From the NCBI RefSeq assembly GCF_003862495.1, contig NZ_RRCH01000008.1, positions 1 through 64,000 of the forward strand: a stretch of 64,000 bases of DNA, given 5' to 3'. Made by a program: the position numbers and the translations under genes. Below, piece by piece: positions 19,530-27,297 of the stretch. Origin of the DNA: Halocatena pleomorpha. Lineage in GTDB: Archaea > Halobacteriota > Halobacteria > Halobacteriales > Haloarculaceae. The stretch's first letter is position 1, and every line of letters begins with the position of its first letter. The notes under the pieces were generated by a model, which saw only the letters and a program-made list of their open reading frames with translations, did not search any database and was not told the DNA's origin.

Positions 19530-20897
19530 TCAGGTTCCGTGTTGCCAGCTACTCACGTACTCCCGTTGTTCTTCAGAGAGATCGTCAGTAGTGATGTTTT
19601 CGGCGTCGAGTTTGATGCTGGCGACTTCCCGATCGAGCACGTCGGGCACCTCGTGAACGCCAGCATCGTAGCTGTGGTTGGCGACGGCCTGCGAGCCGTT
19701 AGCGCGTCCGAACCGGTCCCGGATCGCTGTCAGCAACCGATCGGGAAGCCCGGTTTCGTGTGCACCGACGAGTTCTCGGACACAGACCGCTTGGACGCCG
19801 AAACTCTGATCCATCACTTCAGCCGGATGGCCGAGCGCGCGCGGACCAGCGAGATTGACGAGCCGACCTTCCGCGAGCACGTTCAGTCGGCGGCCGTCCG
19901 GTAGCTCGTACTCCTGAACCCCATCTCGAACGTCGGTTACCGAGGTGGCCAACTCGGAAAGATCATCGAGGTTCACTTCCACGTCGAAATGGCCTGCGTT
20001 GGCGAGCACAACGCCGTCGTTCATCCGCTCGAAATGCTCGTGCGTGATAACGTCCGTATTGCCCGTTGCGGTGAGGAACACGTCGCCCTTCGGCGCGGCT
20101 TCACGCATCGACATAACGTCGTACCCCTCCATGTGCGCTTCGAGCGCACGGCGGGGATCGACTTCACAAACGATGACGTGTGCGTTCTGGCCCGCAGCTT
20201 TTTTCGCAAGCCCGCGGCCACAGTCGCCGTATCCCGCGACGACGACGGTTTTCCCGGCAAACGAGAGGTTGGTGGTCATGGCGATGTTCGCTAGTGAAGA
20301 CTCACCCGTCCCGTGGACGTTGTCGAACAGCCGTTTCATCGGCGTGTCGTTCACCGCAAACACCGGATAGTCGAGCGCGTCGTCTGCGTCCATCGCACGC
20401 AGTCGGTTGACGCCTGTCGTCGTCTCCTCACACCCGCCGATGATGCCATCGATCAGTTCCGGATGCTCTTCGTGGATACGGAACACGAGGTCGCCACCGT
20501 CGTCAACGGTGATCGTCGGTTCGAGATCAATGACGGATTCGATGGCCGCGTAATAGTCCTCTTCAGGGAGATCGTGTTTCGCATACGACGTGATGTTTTG
20601 TTGGGCGTCGAGCGCGGCACTCACGTCGTCGTGGGTCGACAGCGGATTACACCCCGTGATGGCGATCTCCGCACCGCCTGCAGCGAGCGTTTCGACAAGC
20701 ACGGCCGTTTTGGCCTCGACGTGCATCGCCATCCCGATCCGCTGATCGTCGAACGGTTGGGACGCCTCGAACTCCTCTCGAAGCGTCGCACAGATGGGCA
20801 TGTGCTGGCGCGCCCAGTCGATCTTCTGGCGTCCGGACTCGACAGCCGCTTCGGGATCGTCGAGCTGGTCGGTGATCTGAGAATATGTCGCGCTCAT
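19530..20897 (-). CDS. ahcY: Adenosylhomocysteinase
   Basis: S-adenosylhomocysteine hydrolase of 455 aa with NAD-binding motif VVAGYGDCGRGLAKKA and the substrate-binding segment TGCNPLSTHDD near the N-terminus. It splits SAH into adenosine and homocysteine, relieving product inhibition of methyltransferases. An internal GTGESSLANI loop and C-terminal EQREYVSSW match archaeal forms. It appears to be monocistronic. Confidence 0.95.
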   Translation of the reverse strand: MSATYSQITDQLDDPEAAVESGRQKIDWARQHMPICATLREEFEASQPFDDQRIGMAMHVEAKTAVLVETLAAGGAEIAITGCNPLSTHDDVSAALDAQQNITSYAKHDLPEEDYYAAIESVIDLEPTITVDDGGDLVFRIHEEHPELIDGIIGGCEETTTGVNRLRAMDADDALDYPVFAVNDTPMKRLFDNVHGTGESSLANIAMTTNLSFAGKTVVVAGYGDCGRGLAKKAAGQNAHVIVCEVDPRRALEAHMEGYDVMSMREAAPKGDVFLTATGNTDVITHEHFERMNDGVVLANAGHFDVEVNLDDLSELATSVTDVRDGVQEYELPDGRRLNVLAEGRLVNLAGPRALGHPAEVMDQSFGVQAVCVRELVGAHETGLPDRLLTAIRDRFGRANGSQAVANHSYDAGVHEVPDVLDREVASIKLDAENITTDDLSEEQREYVSSWQHGT

Positions 20898-21132
20898 TGG
20901 TGGCCGTTGATTGAGCGGTGGGAAAACGGTATCGAAGCGTGAACTGCACCCGAGGTCAAATCAAAGGAAGGCTTCGATTTCTCGTATCCAGCACATTCGC
21001 TCTGCGGCGTGCGAGACCCCGAGGCACTCAGCCCGTTTTTACTGTAGCCGTTTCGAAGCAGTGAGTATACTCGGATCACGTATTGGATGTGAATTCGATC
21101 AGCACGAGTTCTACGTTTGTACGGTAGCTCCG

Positions 21133-22548
21133 CTATCTTCCATGGGTCGTCGTGAGGCTGGTGACGATTTCCTTAGGCGTAAATAGCCGGACATCGTCGC
21201 GGTTTTCTGCAAGTTGCGTGAGATCCTCAGAGAACCCGGAGCGACAGAAACAGCAGTACTGATACGTTGGCTCGCCGCCATCAGGTGGTGTCCACTCAAT
21301 GGTGGCTGCCGTCCGCTCAAGCCGGGCGAGATCACCTTCGGTCATACGACGAGACGTGTACTTACACTCGCCAGCGACGATCGTGCCGTCGGCAGCGAGT
21401 CCGACGGCGTCCAGCTCATGCTGTTTGTGCCACCAGTATCCGACTCCCTGGTAGGTTTTCGGGACGAGTTGTGGGAGTGCACGCTGACAGGCGCTCTCGA
21501 AGAGTGCACCCATATAGTCAGTGAATTCCGGGGCGACGAGTTGTTCGTAGGCTGTTTCGCCGAGCTGTGCGATCGTTCCTTCTTGGCCGTAGACGAAGCG
21601 GAACCAAAACCGGAAGAGTGGTTCGCTCAATCGATAGCGACTTTTCCGGGTGGCATTCGGACTCTCGGTGACCGGGATATCACGGACGATAAGGCGGAGA
21701 CGGCGAAGCTTCGTCAGATATGATCCGAGACTGTTCGAGTCAACCCCGGCGAAGCCCGCGATTTCATTCGTCTCGCGTTTTCCCTGTGCGAGCGCCCGAA
21801 GAATGGTGTAGTAGGTTTGTGGTTCACGGATTCCGAACTCCGTCCGCACGAGAAACTCTGGTTCATCGTGTAACACACCGTGTTCTGAGAGAATGAGAGA
21901 CTGGATATTCTCCGCTAATGAGCACGTCTGATCGATTGCACGGAGGTAGTAAGGTGTCCCACCGAACACGCTCCACGCCTGTAGAATCGTATCCGCATCA
22001 TCAGCCGGATAGAAGTGGATCGCGTCACCGATCTGAAGCGGTGGAAGATCGATCGAGTGCGTTCTGCGACCGTACAGTGGACTCCCTCCTCCAAGGACTT
22101 TCTCTTCCATAATACTGATCGACGACCCGACGAGAACGAGCGTCGTCGATGTCTCTTCTAAGTGAGTGTCCCAAACGCGTTGGATCTTTGATGGAACTGC
22201 ATCGTCCGATTGGATGAGATACGGAAACTCGTCAAGGACGACAACCGCATCCTCCCGCCCAAGCGCTCGCAAGAGCGGCTCCCAGTCGTGGCGGATGTCC
22301 GCGACATGCGGATACGTTTCGCTTGCTGCGGTCACGAAATCATCGAGTTGTACCTCCGGTGTCTCCTCGGTCGCCTGCCAGTAGACTGCATCATCACGAT
22401 CACGGATTGACTCACGTGCAAGCGTGCTTTTTCCTAGCCGTCGTCGCCCGTACATCACGATACAGTCCGCTTGATCACGCTCATAGCGAGAGCGAAGTTC
22501 CGCAAGATGCTCCGTACGGTTAATGAATGCCGTGTCGGCTCCGGTCAT
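21133..22548 (-). CDS. Archaeal AAA ATPase with C-terminal nuclease-like (DUF234) domain
   Basis: A 471-aa STAND-like archaeal ATPase (PF01637/DUF234 layout). Walker A is GRRRLGKSTLA and Walker B VVVLDEFPYL. A winged-helix domain follows at NEIAGFAGVDSNSLGSYLTKL, then a C-terminal PD-(D/E)xK-like core ELDAVGLAADGTIVAGECKY in which D and E-x-K are preserved. Such proteins are patchily distributed and often lie near mobile DNA. A TATA-like tttatc about 26 bases before ATG 22548 suggests a leaderless mRNA, and operator-like repeats lie just upstream, so autoregulation by the winged helix is plausible. Confidence 0.82.
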   Translation of the reverse strand: MTGADTAFINRTEHLAELRSRYERDQADCIVMYGRRRLGKSTLARESIRDRDDAVYWQATEETPEVQLDDFVTAASETYPHVADIRHDWEPLLRALGREDAVVVLDEFPYLIQSDDAVPSKIQRVWDTHLEETSTTLVLVGSSISIMEEKVLGGGSPLYGRRTHSIDLPPLQIGDAIHFYPADDADTILQAWSVFGGTPYYLRAIDQTCSLAENIQSLILSEHGVLHDEPEFLVRTEFGIREPQTYYTILRALAQGKRETNEIAGFAGVDSNSLGSYLTKLRRLRLIVRDIPVTESPNATRKSRYRLSEPLFRFWFRFVYGQEGTIAQLGETAYEQLVAPEFTDYMGALFESACQRALPQLVPKTYQGVGYWWHKQHELDAVGLAADGTIVAGECKYTSRRMTEGDLARLERTAATIEWTPPDGGEPTYQYCCFCRSGFSEDLTQLAENRDDVRLFTPKEIVTSLTTTHGR

Positions 22549-22586
22549 ACATCGATCTACACACGCATCAGATAAAACGAGTCCGA

Positions 22587-22635
22587 TAGTAAAATCGTAA
22601 TTTTACTAATCACGATTTTGCTAATCACGATTTTG
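22587..22635. promoter_or_regulatory. Operator-like repeats upstream of the AAA ATPase
   Basis: A 9-bp inverted repeat (TAGTAAAAT / ATTTTACTA, 22587-22608, CGTA between) runs into two exact tandem copies of CTAATCACGATTTTG at 22606-22620 and 22621-22635. The block is strikingly A/T-rich and lies about 10-60 bases upstream of the ATPase TATA-like element. It looks like a multi-site binding region for a regulator, possibly the ATPase's own winged-helix domain. Confidence 0.6.
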
Positions 22636-22804
22636 GAGCTGGACGGGTAATACATGAAGCGGCTGCATCGCTGAGTGCAGTTTTACGTACAACAGATTCG
22701 GTATGAATCCACTCAGACCCCAACACAACCGCTCACAATCGGGTATAATAAAATGGGGACGGAGGGATTTGAACCCCCGATCGACTGATATCTCCGGTTT
22801 CGCC

Positions 22805-22880
22805 TCGGTACTCCAGAGGGTCGTCATCGCGGACGGTGATCAGCCGACCGCTCGGTATATCAGTTCTGGAGTTTCGTCAC
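22805..22880 (-). ncRNA. Intron-encoded box C/D methylation guide RNA
   Basis: Reading the intron 5' to 3': box C GTGACGA (22874-22880), guide ACTGATAT (22857-22864), D' CCGA (22852-22855), C' ATGACGA (22821-22827), guide CCTCTGGAGT (22810-22819), D CCGA (22805-22808). The D' guide is complementary to the intron/exon 2 junction and its fifth base from the box falls on U39. The D guide covers the exon 1/intron junction and its fifth base falls on C34. These are the two 2'-O-methyl sites known for haloarchaeal tRNA-Trp. Confidence 0.82.
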
Positions 22881-22969
22881 CGGCCTTCGGCCGGTTGCTT
22901 GCGGAACGTTGTTCCGCTCTGTCACCGGACTACGTCCGGTTGCCAACTGAGCTTTGCTCAGCTCAGTCA
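22880..22969. repeat. Tandem hairpin array inside the tRNA-Trp intron
   Basis: Four short perfect hairpins occur in a row: CCGGCC/GGCCGG (22880-22894), GCGGAAC/GTTCCGC (22901-22917), CCGGAC/GTCCGG (22925-22939) and CTGAGC/GCTCAG (22947-22961), each with a 3-nt loop. The linkers alternate, TTGCTT or TTGCCA after one hairpin and TCTGTCA or CTCAGTCA after the next. Stem sequences differ while spacing and linkers persist. The array accounts for the excess length of this intron. Confidence 0.85.
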
Positions 22970-23098
22970 CCGGGCGTGTGACCTCTGGAGTCAGTCGCCA
23001 TGCCTGGCTTGGCCACGTCCCCGTACCCCCAAGAAGGGCCATCTTCCCTAAAGCGGTTTCGGTTCAGTAGGTGAGTACGTGATCCGACTCGAACGTCG

Positions 23099-23332
23099 TC
23101 ACTCCCGATCTGTCGCCTTCCAATCGCAGTCCTGACATTTATAGCCAGTTACGAATTCCATCACTGACGGCATGTATCCAACCGAAACGACGGGACCGCC
23201 ACACTCCGGACACTCTCGGTCGGCATCCACAATGGCCTCCGCGTCCATCACTGAGCCGTCTTCGATGCGTTCAGCGAGCGATTTCGGCGTCACCATTCGG
23301 CCTTGGACAACGCGGTTCTCTTTCTCGGTCAT
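23099..23332 (-). CDS. Small haloarchaeal zinc-ribbon protein (77 aa)
   Basis: Pattern NRVVQGRMVTPKSLAERI, then CPECGGPVVSVGYMPSV and KCQDCDW: a single zinc ribbon after a short helical N-terminus. This matches from memory a conserved haloarchaeal family I know as DUF5795 (not verified). The function is unknown. ATG 23332 gives the compact family-length protein; the in-frame extension to 23422 looks like untranslated sequence. Confidence 0.7.
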   Translation of the reverse strand: MTEKENRVVQGRMVTPKSLAERIEDGSVMDAEAIVDADRECPECGGPVVSVGYMPSVMEFVTGYKCQDCDWKATDRE

Positions 23333-23471
23333 ACCAGCACCGTTCGAACTGCTGAAACTAAACCATGTCCGTCCCCCAGAGGCGATCGATCGTGCTGAAA
23401 GAACGAGACCCAAATAAATCACCAGCCATCCAAGCCCGTATCCTCATGCCAGTCGCTCACAGAGCACGTCC

Positions 23472-24173
23472 ATGACGAACTGGTTTCCGTCACGCGAATG
23501 GCTGACGGCCTACCGCAAGCGACTGAACGAAAACGAGACGTATGAGAAACAAAGCGAAGGGTGGGGCGTCGACTTCGATGGCGGATTCGTCTTCGAGATC
23601 ACTGATCTTCCCGTCACTGAGACGACCATCGGTGATCTCCCACCGGAGCTTTCGGCTGCGTTTCGTGAACGGCTCGAATCTGTCTCTGCAGCCCGGATCG
23701 AGGAGCTAATCGAGGCAGCACCACCCGAGCTTGCCGAGCGGATGAGCGACGTAGCTGCCGACAGTCCGCGAGAGCGATTCATCACCGCGCTGCTAGAGAC
23801 CGAAATCGAGGACGCACCGGCCGTGACGTGGCCCGATCTCTGTACGGAGATGCCCGACGATCTTGATGATCTCCTTGACCAACTGGAACGATACGTCCAC
23901 AAGGATACGGTGTATGCGTCGATCGATCTCCATGATGGCGAGTGCCGTGCAACAGAAGTGCTCGAAACGCCGCCCACGGAGGCGACTGGATTCGTTCTCA
24001 CTGCCCCCTACGGGAAATGGACTGAACTCATCGAAGGCGCTGACGTGATCGAAGCTGTCATGTCACAAGATATGGATCTCGACGGAGATATCACCAACGT
24101 CATCATCTATCCCGAAGCCGCACAGGAGATGGGCGACACCGCCGGCAGAATGGAAACGACGTTCCTGTTCTGA
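23472..24173 (+). CDS. SCP2-like sterol/lipid-carrier domain protein
   Basis: A 233-aa acidic protein. The C-terminal third (FVLTAPYGKWTELIEGAD, AVMSQDMDLDGDI, YPEAAQEMGDTA) follows the SCP2 pattern of a strand, a 'pyxxW' turn, and M-x-G-x-(hydrophobic)-x-G-D before a final helix. SCP2 domains bind fatty acyl chains or sterols in a hydrophobic tunnel. The next gene, on the same strand 160 bases on, is an R2lox-like oxidase whose family binds long-chain fatty acids, so a shared lipid substrate is possible. Confidence 0.68.
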   Translation: MTNWFPSREWLTAYRKRLNENETYEKQSEGWGVDFDGGFVFEITDLPVTETTIGDLPPELSAAFRERLESVSAARIEELIEAAPPELAERMSDVAADSPRERFITALLETEIEDAPAVTWPDLCTEMPDDLDDLLDQLERYVHKDTVYASIDLHDGECRATEVLETPPTEATGFVLTAPYGKWTELIEGADVIEAVMSQDMDLDGDITNVIIYPEAAQEMGDTAGRMETTFLF

Positions 24174-24270
24174 TACCTTTAAAATATGAATTATCCGTAC
24201 ACGAAACCGCCCCCGTTGAGAGATTATCTAACTGTTCGTCTAAATTAATAACCATAGTATATCCATAACA

Positions 24271-24328
24271 GTTTAAATTACCCCGTATGCGCGGCCGAAC
24301 CCTGATACGGATTTGACGACGATGGGAG
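24271..24328 (+). promoter_or_regulatory. Promoter and ribosome-binding site of the R2lox operon
   Basis: A TATA-like gtttaaatta lies at 24271-24280, placing transcription start near 24300. A GGGAG at 24324-24328 sits 5 bases before ATG 24334 and decides that start over TTG 24313 and ATG 24322. This separates the oxidase transcript from the SCP2-like gene, although read-through cannot be excluded. Confidence 0.55.
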
Positions 24329-24333
24329 TGTGT

Positions 24334-25380
24334 ATGTCACAGGTGCTCCAGTCACAATACTCGGGCCAACGGGTGGACACCGGGAGCAAGTGGTACACCC
24401 TGTTTCAGAAGGGTGTCGAACTCGGGACGTGGAACGTCGAAAAGCTGTTCGAGGAGATCGGATTCGAACAGGATCGGGAATCCTGGCAAAAGTTGTCTCA
24501 AGACGAGCGGGACCAGATTCGGTATTTAATTTCGGGGTTTTTAGACGGTGAGCGCGAGGTCGCAGGCGATGCAGCGACGAACCTCCAGCGCATTATGGGC
24601 GCGCCGTGTCTCGATGGGAACACGGAAAAGGAGATGTACATGACGATGCTCACGCTGACCGAGCACAAACACACCCAATTTCTAGACGTGTATATGCAGG
24701 AAGTGATGGACGATCGAGACAATTACAACGATCTCGATCCCCGGCGTGGGACGCGGATTCCGGTCGTGCAAGCGACGGGACTCGGAGAGGTATTCGAACA
24801 CCAGGGACTGTTAACGGCGAAAGCCGCGAACACCTTAGATCCGGTCGACATCGCCAAGGCCGCGACAAACTACCACCTGAACGTAGAGGGGATCCTCGCA
24901 CGCGTCGGAGCGAGCGCAATCAGTCGGTTCCCCGAGCGGGCCGATTTCCCGCTGTTGAACTACGCGTTCAAGTTCGTCAGCACGGACGAGGGACGCCACA
25001 TCACCCACGGGATCGAACTGCTAAAAGAACTCATCGAAAAGGAGGAGGCTGGCAACCCGCAGTTCCAAGGGGTAAAACAAGGGATCGTCGAAACGCTGTA
25101 CCAAGACGTGCCGTATATGGCTGATTTCGGTTACATGTTCACTGACGCCCTCGATGATCCGCTCGAACTCGATTTCAATGAGGTGCTGATGCGTGGGGGC
25201 AATCTCATCGACGGCATGTACAACGAGACGCTCGGACTCGACATCGACTACATGGAAGTACTCAACGTTGTCCGCGACCGGTATCTGGAGATCAACGAGT
25301 GGGACCTCAAACAGCGGGTTCACGAACAGGAACAGCATTACCAACGAAAGCGCGGGGTTACCACCGACGGGGGGATCTGA
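24334..25380 (+). CDS. R2-like ligand-binding oxidase (R2lox-type, class I RNR small-subunit fold)
   Basis: A 348-aa ferritin-like di-metal protein. The ligands read E73 (DGERE), E110-x2-H113 (TEHKH), E185 (NVEGIL) and E219-x2-H222 (DEGRH). A glutamate at the first position and the VEG context are R2lox-like rather than NrdB-like. The residues that form the Val-Tyr ether cross-link in R2lox are present at the right spacing: V76 (E+3) and Y180 (E-5). The C-terminus lacks the usual NrdB tail that docks with NrdA. It begins a three-gene unit with a helical protein and a ferredoxin. It may be annotated elsewhere as a ribonucleotide reductase beta subunit. Confidence 0.8.
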   Translation: MSQVLQSQYSGQRVDTGSKWYTLFQKGVELGTWNVEKLFEEIGFEQDRESWQKLSQDERDQIRYLISGFLDGEREVAGDAATNLQRIMGAPCLDGNTEKEMYMTMLTLTEHKHTQFLDVYMQEVMDDRDNYNDLDPRRGTRIPVVQATGLGEVFEHQGLLTAKAANTLDPVDIAKAATNYHLNVEGILARVGASAISRFPERADFPLLNYAFKFVSTDEGRHITHGIELLKELIEKEEAGNPQFQGVKQGIVETLYQDVPYMADFGYMFTDALDDPLELDFNEVLMRGGNLIDGMYNETLGLDIDYMEVLNVVRDRYLEINEWDLKQRVHEQEQHYQRKRGVTTDGGI

Positions 25381-25381
25381 G

Positions 25382-25669
25382 ATGGCACTTGACAGAGAAC
25401 TCAGGGAACTCGCTCGCGGCGCGGAGTTCACCGCAACCGACGAGGAAGTCGAACAGGCGATCGAGGAAGCGGCCGAGGAGTTGGGCGAATCCTCCGAGAA
25501 GGTCCGCGAGAACGTTGCCTACATCATGGATTCGACGTTCGAAGAGGAAGGTGTGAGCACCTCGTTTAACGAGATGGTGAGCGGTGCGAGTCTCGATGAC
25601 GACGTTTCGAGCACCGGCGACCCGCGTCTCGAAGCGCTCGAAATGTACAAACTCCGACAGCGGCTCTAA
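25382..25669 (+). CDS. Small acidic helical protein of the R2lox operon (95 aa)
   Basis: Starts 1 base after the oxidase stop codon and is predicted almost wholly helical, with heptad-like EVEQAIEEAAEELGESSEKV. There are no cysteines and no recognised domain. The C-terminal LEALEMYKLRQRL is amphipathic. Position between the oxidase and its ferredoxin suggests an adaptor or assembly partner. I do not recognise the family. Confidence 0.75.
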   Translation: MALDRELRELARGAEFTATDEEVEQAIEEAAEELGESSEKVRENVAYIMDSTFEEEGVSTSFNEMVSGASLDDDVSSTGDPRLEALEMYKLRQRL

Positions 25670-25675
25670 CGAAGC

Positions 25676-25993
25676 GTGAGCACCGATTACGAGGTCACCT
25701 TCGAATTCGACGGTGACACGACGACAGTAACGGTGTCCGACGATGAGTACATCCTTGACGCGGGTCACGAGGCGGGGCTTGATCTCCCGTTTTCCTGTCG
25801 TAACGGGAACTGTACGAGCTGTGTCGGAAAACTACTCGATGGTGATATTGACCAGAGCGACGGACTGGCGCTCGAATCCGACCAGAAAGAGGATGGGTAT
25901 GCCCTACTGTGTAGTTCCTATCCTCGGACGGACTGTCATATCGAAGCTGGTGACGGCATCCAACAGGAACTACTCGGTCTCGACATGTTATGA
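25676..25993 (+). CDS. [2Fe-2S] ferredoxin, plant type
   Basis: About 105 aa with the cluster motif C-x4-C-x2-C (SCRNGNCTSC) and the fourth Cys in YALLCSSYP. It lacks the long N-terminal insertion of the major haloarchaeal ferredoxin, so it is a dedicated small ferredoxin. A GTG start at 25676 follows the previous stop by 6 bases, indicating co-transcription with the R2lox-type oxidase. It probably delivers electrons to reduce the di-metal centre. Confidence 0.88.
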   Translation: MSTDYEVTFEFDGDTTTVTVSDDEYILDAGHEAGLDLPFSCRNGNCTSCVGKLLDGDIDQSDGLALESDQKEDGYALLCSSYPRTDCHIEAGDGIQQELLGLDML

Positions 25994-26004
25994 GATCCGG
26001 ATGA

Positions 26005-27279
26005 TCACTCGGTGGTCCCCGTGAGCGCAGTGAGTCCTTGTCCGCCGACGTACACACGTCCACCAGCGACGGCACTCAGTTCCCGACCGTAGCCAGCGAC
26101 CGGGAGGGGATGTTTCCACACGGTGGATCCGTCGGTCGGATCGACCGCTGCTCCGCCGACGTACAGGAGATCGCCAACCCGTGCCATGCCATCGGTTGGG
26201 ACGTGCTTCCGGTCGGGCTGGTCGATGGCTGCTCGCCAGCGCTCGCTGCCGTCCGCTCGGTCGAGTGCGATGACATCGTCGTCGACTGCTCCCATCTGGA
26301 GATACACCCGTTCGTTGTCAACCGTCCCGATCCCCGTCGAGTAGCGGGCATCCGGAGCGTATGCGGTACGCCAGTGTTCGTTACCGGTCGCCGCATCGAG
26401 TGCGATGAACGTCACCCCCGGCTCGGCCGTCTCAGCAACGAACACCGTTCCATCCGAAACGAGTGGCGCGGCAGCAGGCTGGAACTGTACCTGTGGAAGT
26501 GCCGTCCAGACGGTACTCCCGGTCTGCAGATCGAGCGTTCGGACACCGCTCGCTGTCGGGATGTACACGCGGTTCTCAGAAACAGGGAGCGATCCTGAGT
26601 ACGGATTATCGAGCCACGTCTGCCAACGCAGGGTGCCATCGAGATCGAGAGCGGTGACCATTCGACCGTCGCCGTATCCCTCGCCTTGGGGCATCGTCGT
26701 TAGAACTGTGTCGTCAGTGACCGTCGGTGGAGCAAACGACCGAGAGGAAGCCCCGCCGGTATCGATCCGCCACTGACGCTCACCGGTGTTCGCATCGACC
26801 GCGATGAACGCCGTATCGTACGTTCCGCCATCGTAAGGGCCGAACCAAACGTTTGCGTAAACAGTGCCGTCGATCACGGCCGGGGAACCGACATCTGGAA
26901 TCAGCGGCTCGCCGGGGTCGTCGATATCCGGAAGGGCCGGCTCAAACGACCACTGAGCAGTGCCGTTCTGTGCGTTCAGTGCGACAAGAGTCTTTCCACC
27001 GACGTACACCGTTTGGTTGACGACCGCCACACCGTCGTGAATGCGATCGTGGGACACCGTCCACGCCTCTTGGATACCACCAGTGGGACCAATGCCAGCC
27101 GGAAGTCGAGCAGACTGGCCCGCATCGGCCTTGTACTGCGACCACACACTCCCCGACTGCTGATCGGGAGCCGCTGTCGCCCGATCCAAACCGCGTCCGA
27201 CGACACCGATCCCGACAGAGCCGACGACAACACGTTTCAGAAACGAACGGCGACTGAACATCGATGCGTTACCTTTCAT
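26005..27279 (-). CDS. Tat-exported PQQ-type beta-propeller protein
   Basis: About 424 aa. A twin-arginine signal (SRRSFLKRVVVGSVGIG) precedes repeated PQQ-enzyme blades with the motif DAxTGxxxW (VDANTGERQWRI, LDAATGNEHWRT, LDRADGSERWRA). Seven to eight blades resemble BamB or the propeller of quinoprotein dehydrogenases, but the catalytic residues of a dehydrogenase are not evident. It is likely an extracellular scaffold or binding protein. Starts at 27297, 27279 and 27261 are all possible; the last would place the RR signal at the extreme N-terminus. Confidence 0.82.
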   Translation of the reverse strand: MKGNASMFSRRSFLKRVVVGSVGIGVVGRGLDRATAAPDQQSGSVWSQYKADAGQSARLPAGIGPTGGIQEAWTVSHDRIHDGVAVVNQTVYVGGKTLVALNAQNGTAQWSFEPALPDIDDPGEPLIPDVGSPAVIDGTVYANVWFGPYDGGTYDTAFIAVDANTGERQWRIDTGGASSRSFAPPTVTDDTVLTTMPQGEGYGDGRMVTALDLDGTLRWQTWLDNPYSGSLPVSENRVYIPTASGVRTLDLQTGSTVWTALPQVQFQPAAAPLVSDGTVFVAETAEPGVTFIALDAATGNEHWRTAYAPDARYSTGIGTVDNERVYLQMGAVDDDVIALDRADGSERWRAAIDQPDRKHVPTDGMARVGDLLYVGGAAVDPTDGSTVWKHPLPVAGYGRELSAVAGGRVYVGGQGLTALTGTTE

Positions 27280-27297
27280 CACGGATACAAAAAACAT

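Larger units (their letters stand above)
22754..23022 (-). tRNA. tRNA-Trp (CCA anticodon) with 195-nt intron
   Basis: Exon 1 is 22985-23022 (38 nt), the intron is 22790-22984 and exon 2 is 22754-22789 (36 nt). Acceptor GGGGACG pairs with CGTCCCC; the anticodon stem is ACTGA/TCAGT and the loop CTCCAGA. CCA is not encoded. The splice site is a textbook bulge-helix-bulge: CTCC of exon 1 pairs with GGAG at the intron end, with 3-nt bulges AG^A and AT^A. Haloarchaeal tRNA-Trp introns are normally about 105 nt. This one is about 90 nt longer because it carries a hairpin array. Confidence 0.95.

Noticed and set aside
24334-25380. Calling the R2lox-type gene a ribonucleotide reductase subunit
   Set aside because: The first ligand is Glu, the Val/Tyr cross-link residues of R2lox are present, and no large-subunit gene is adjacent.
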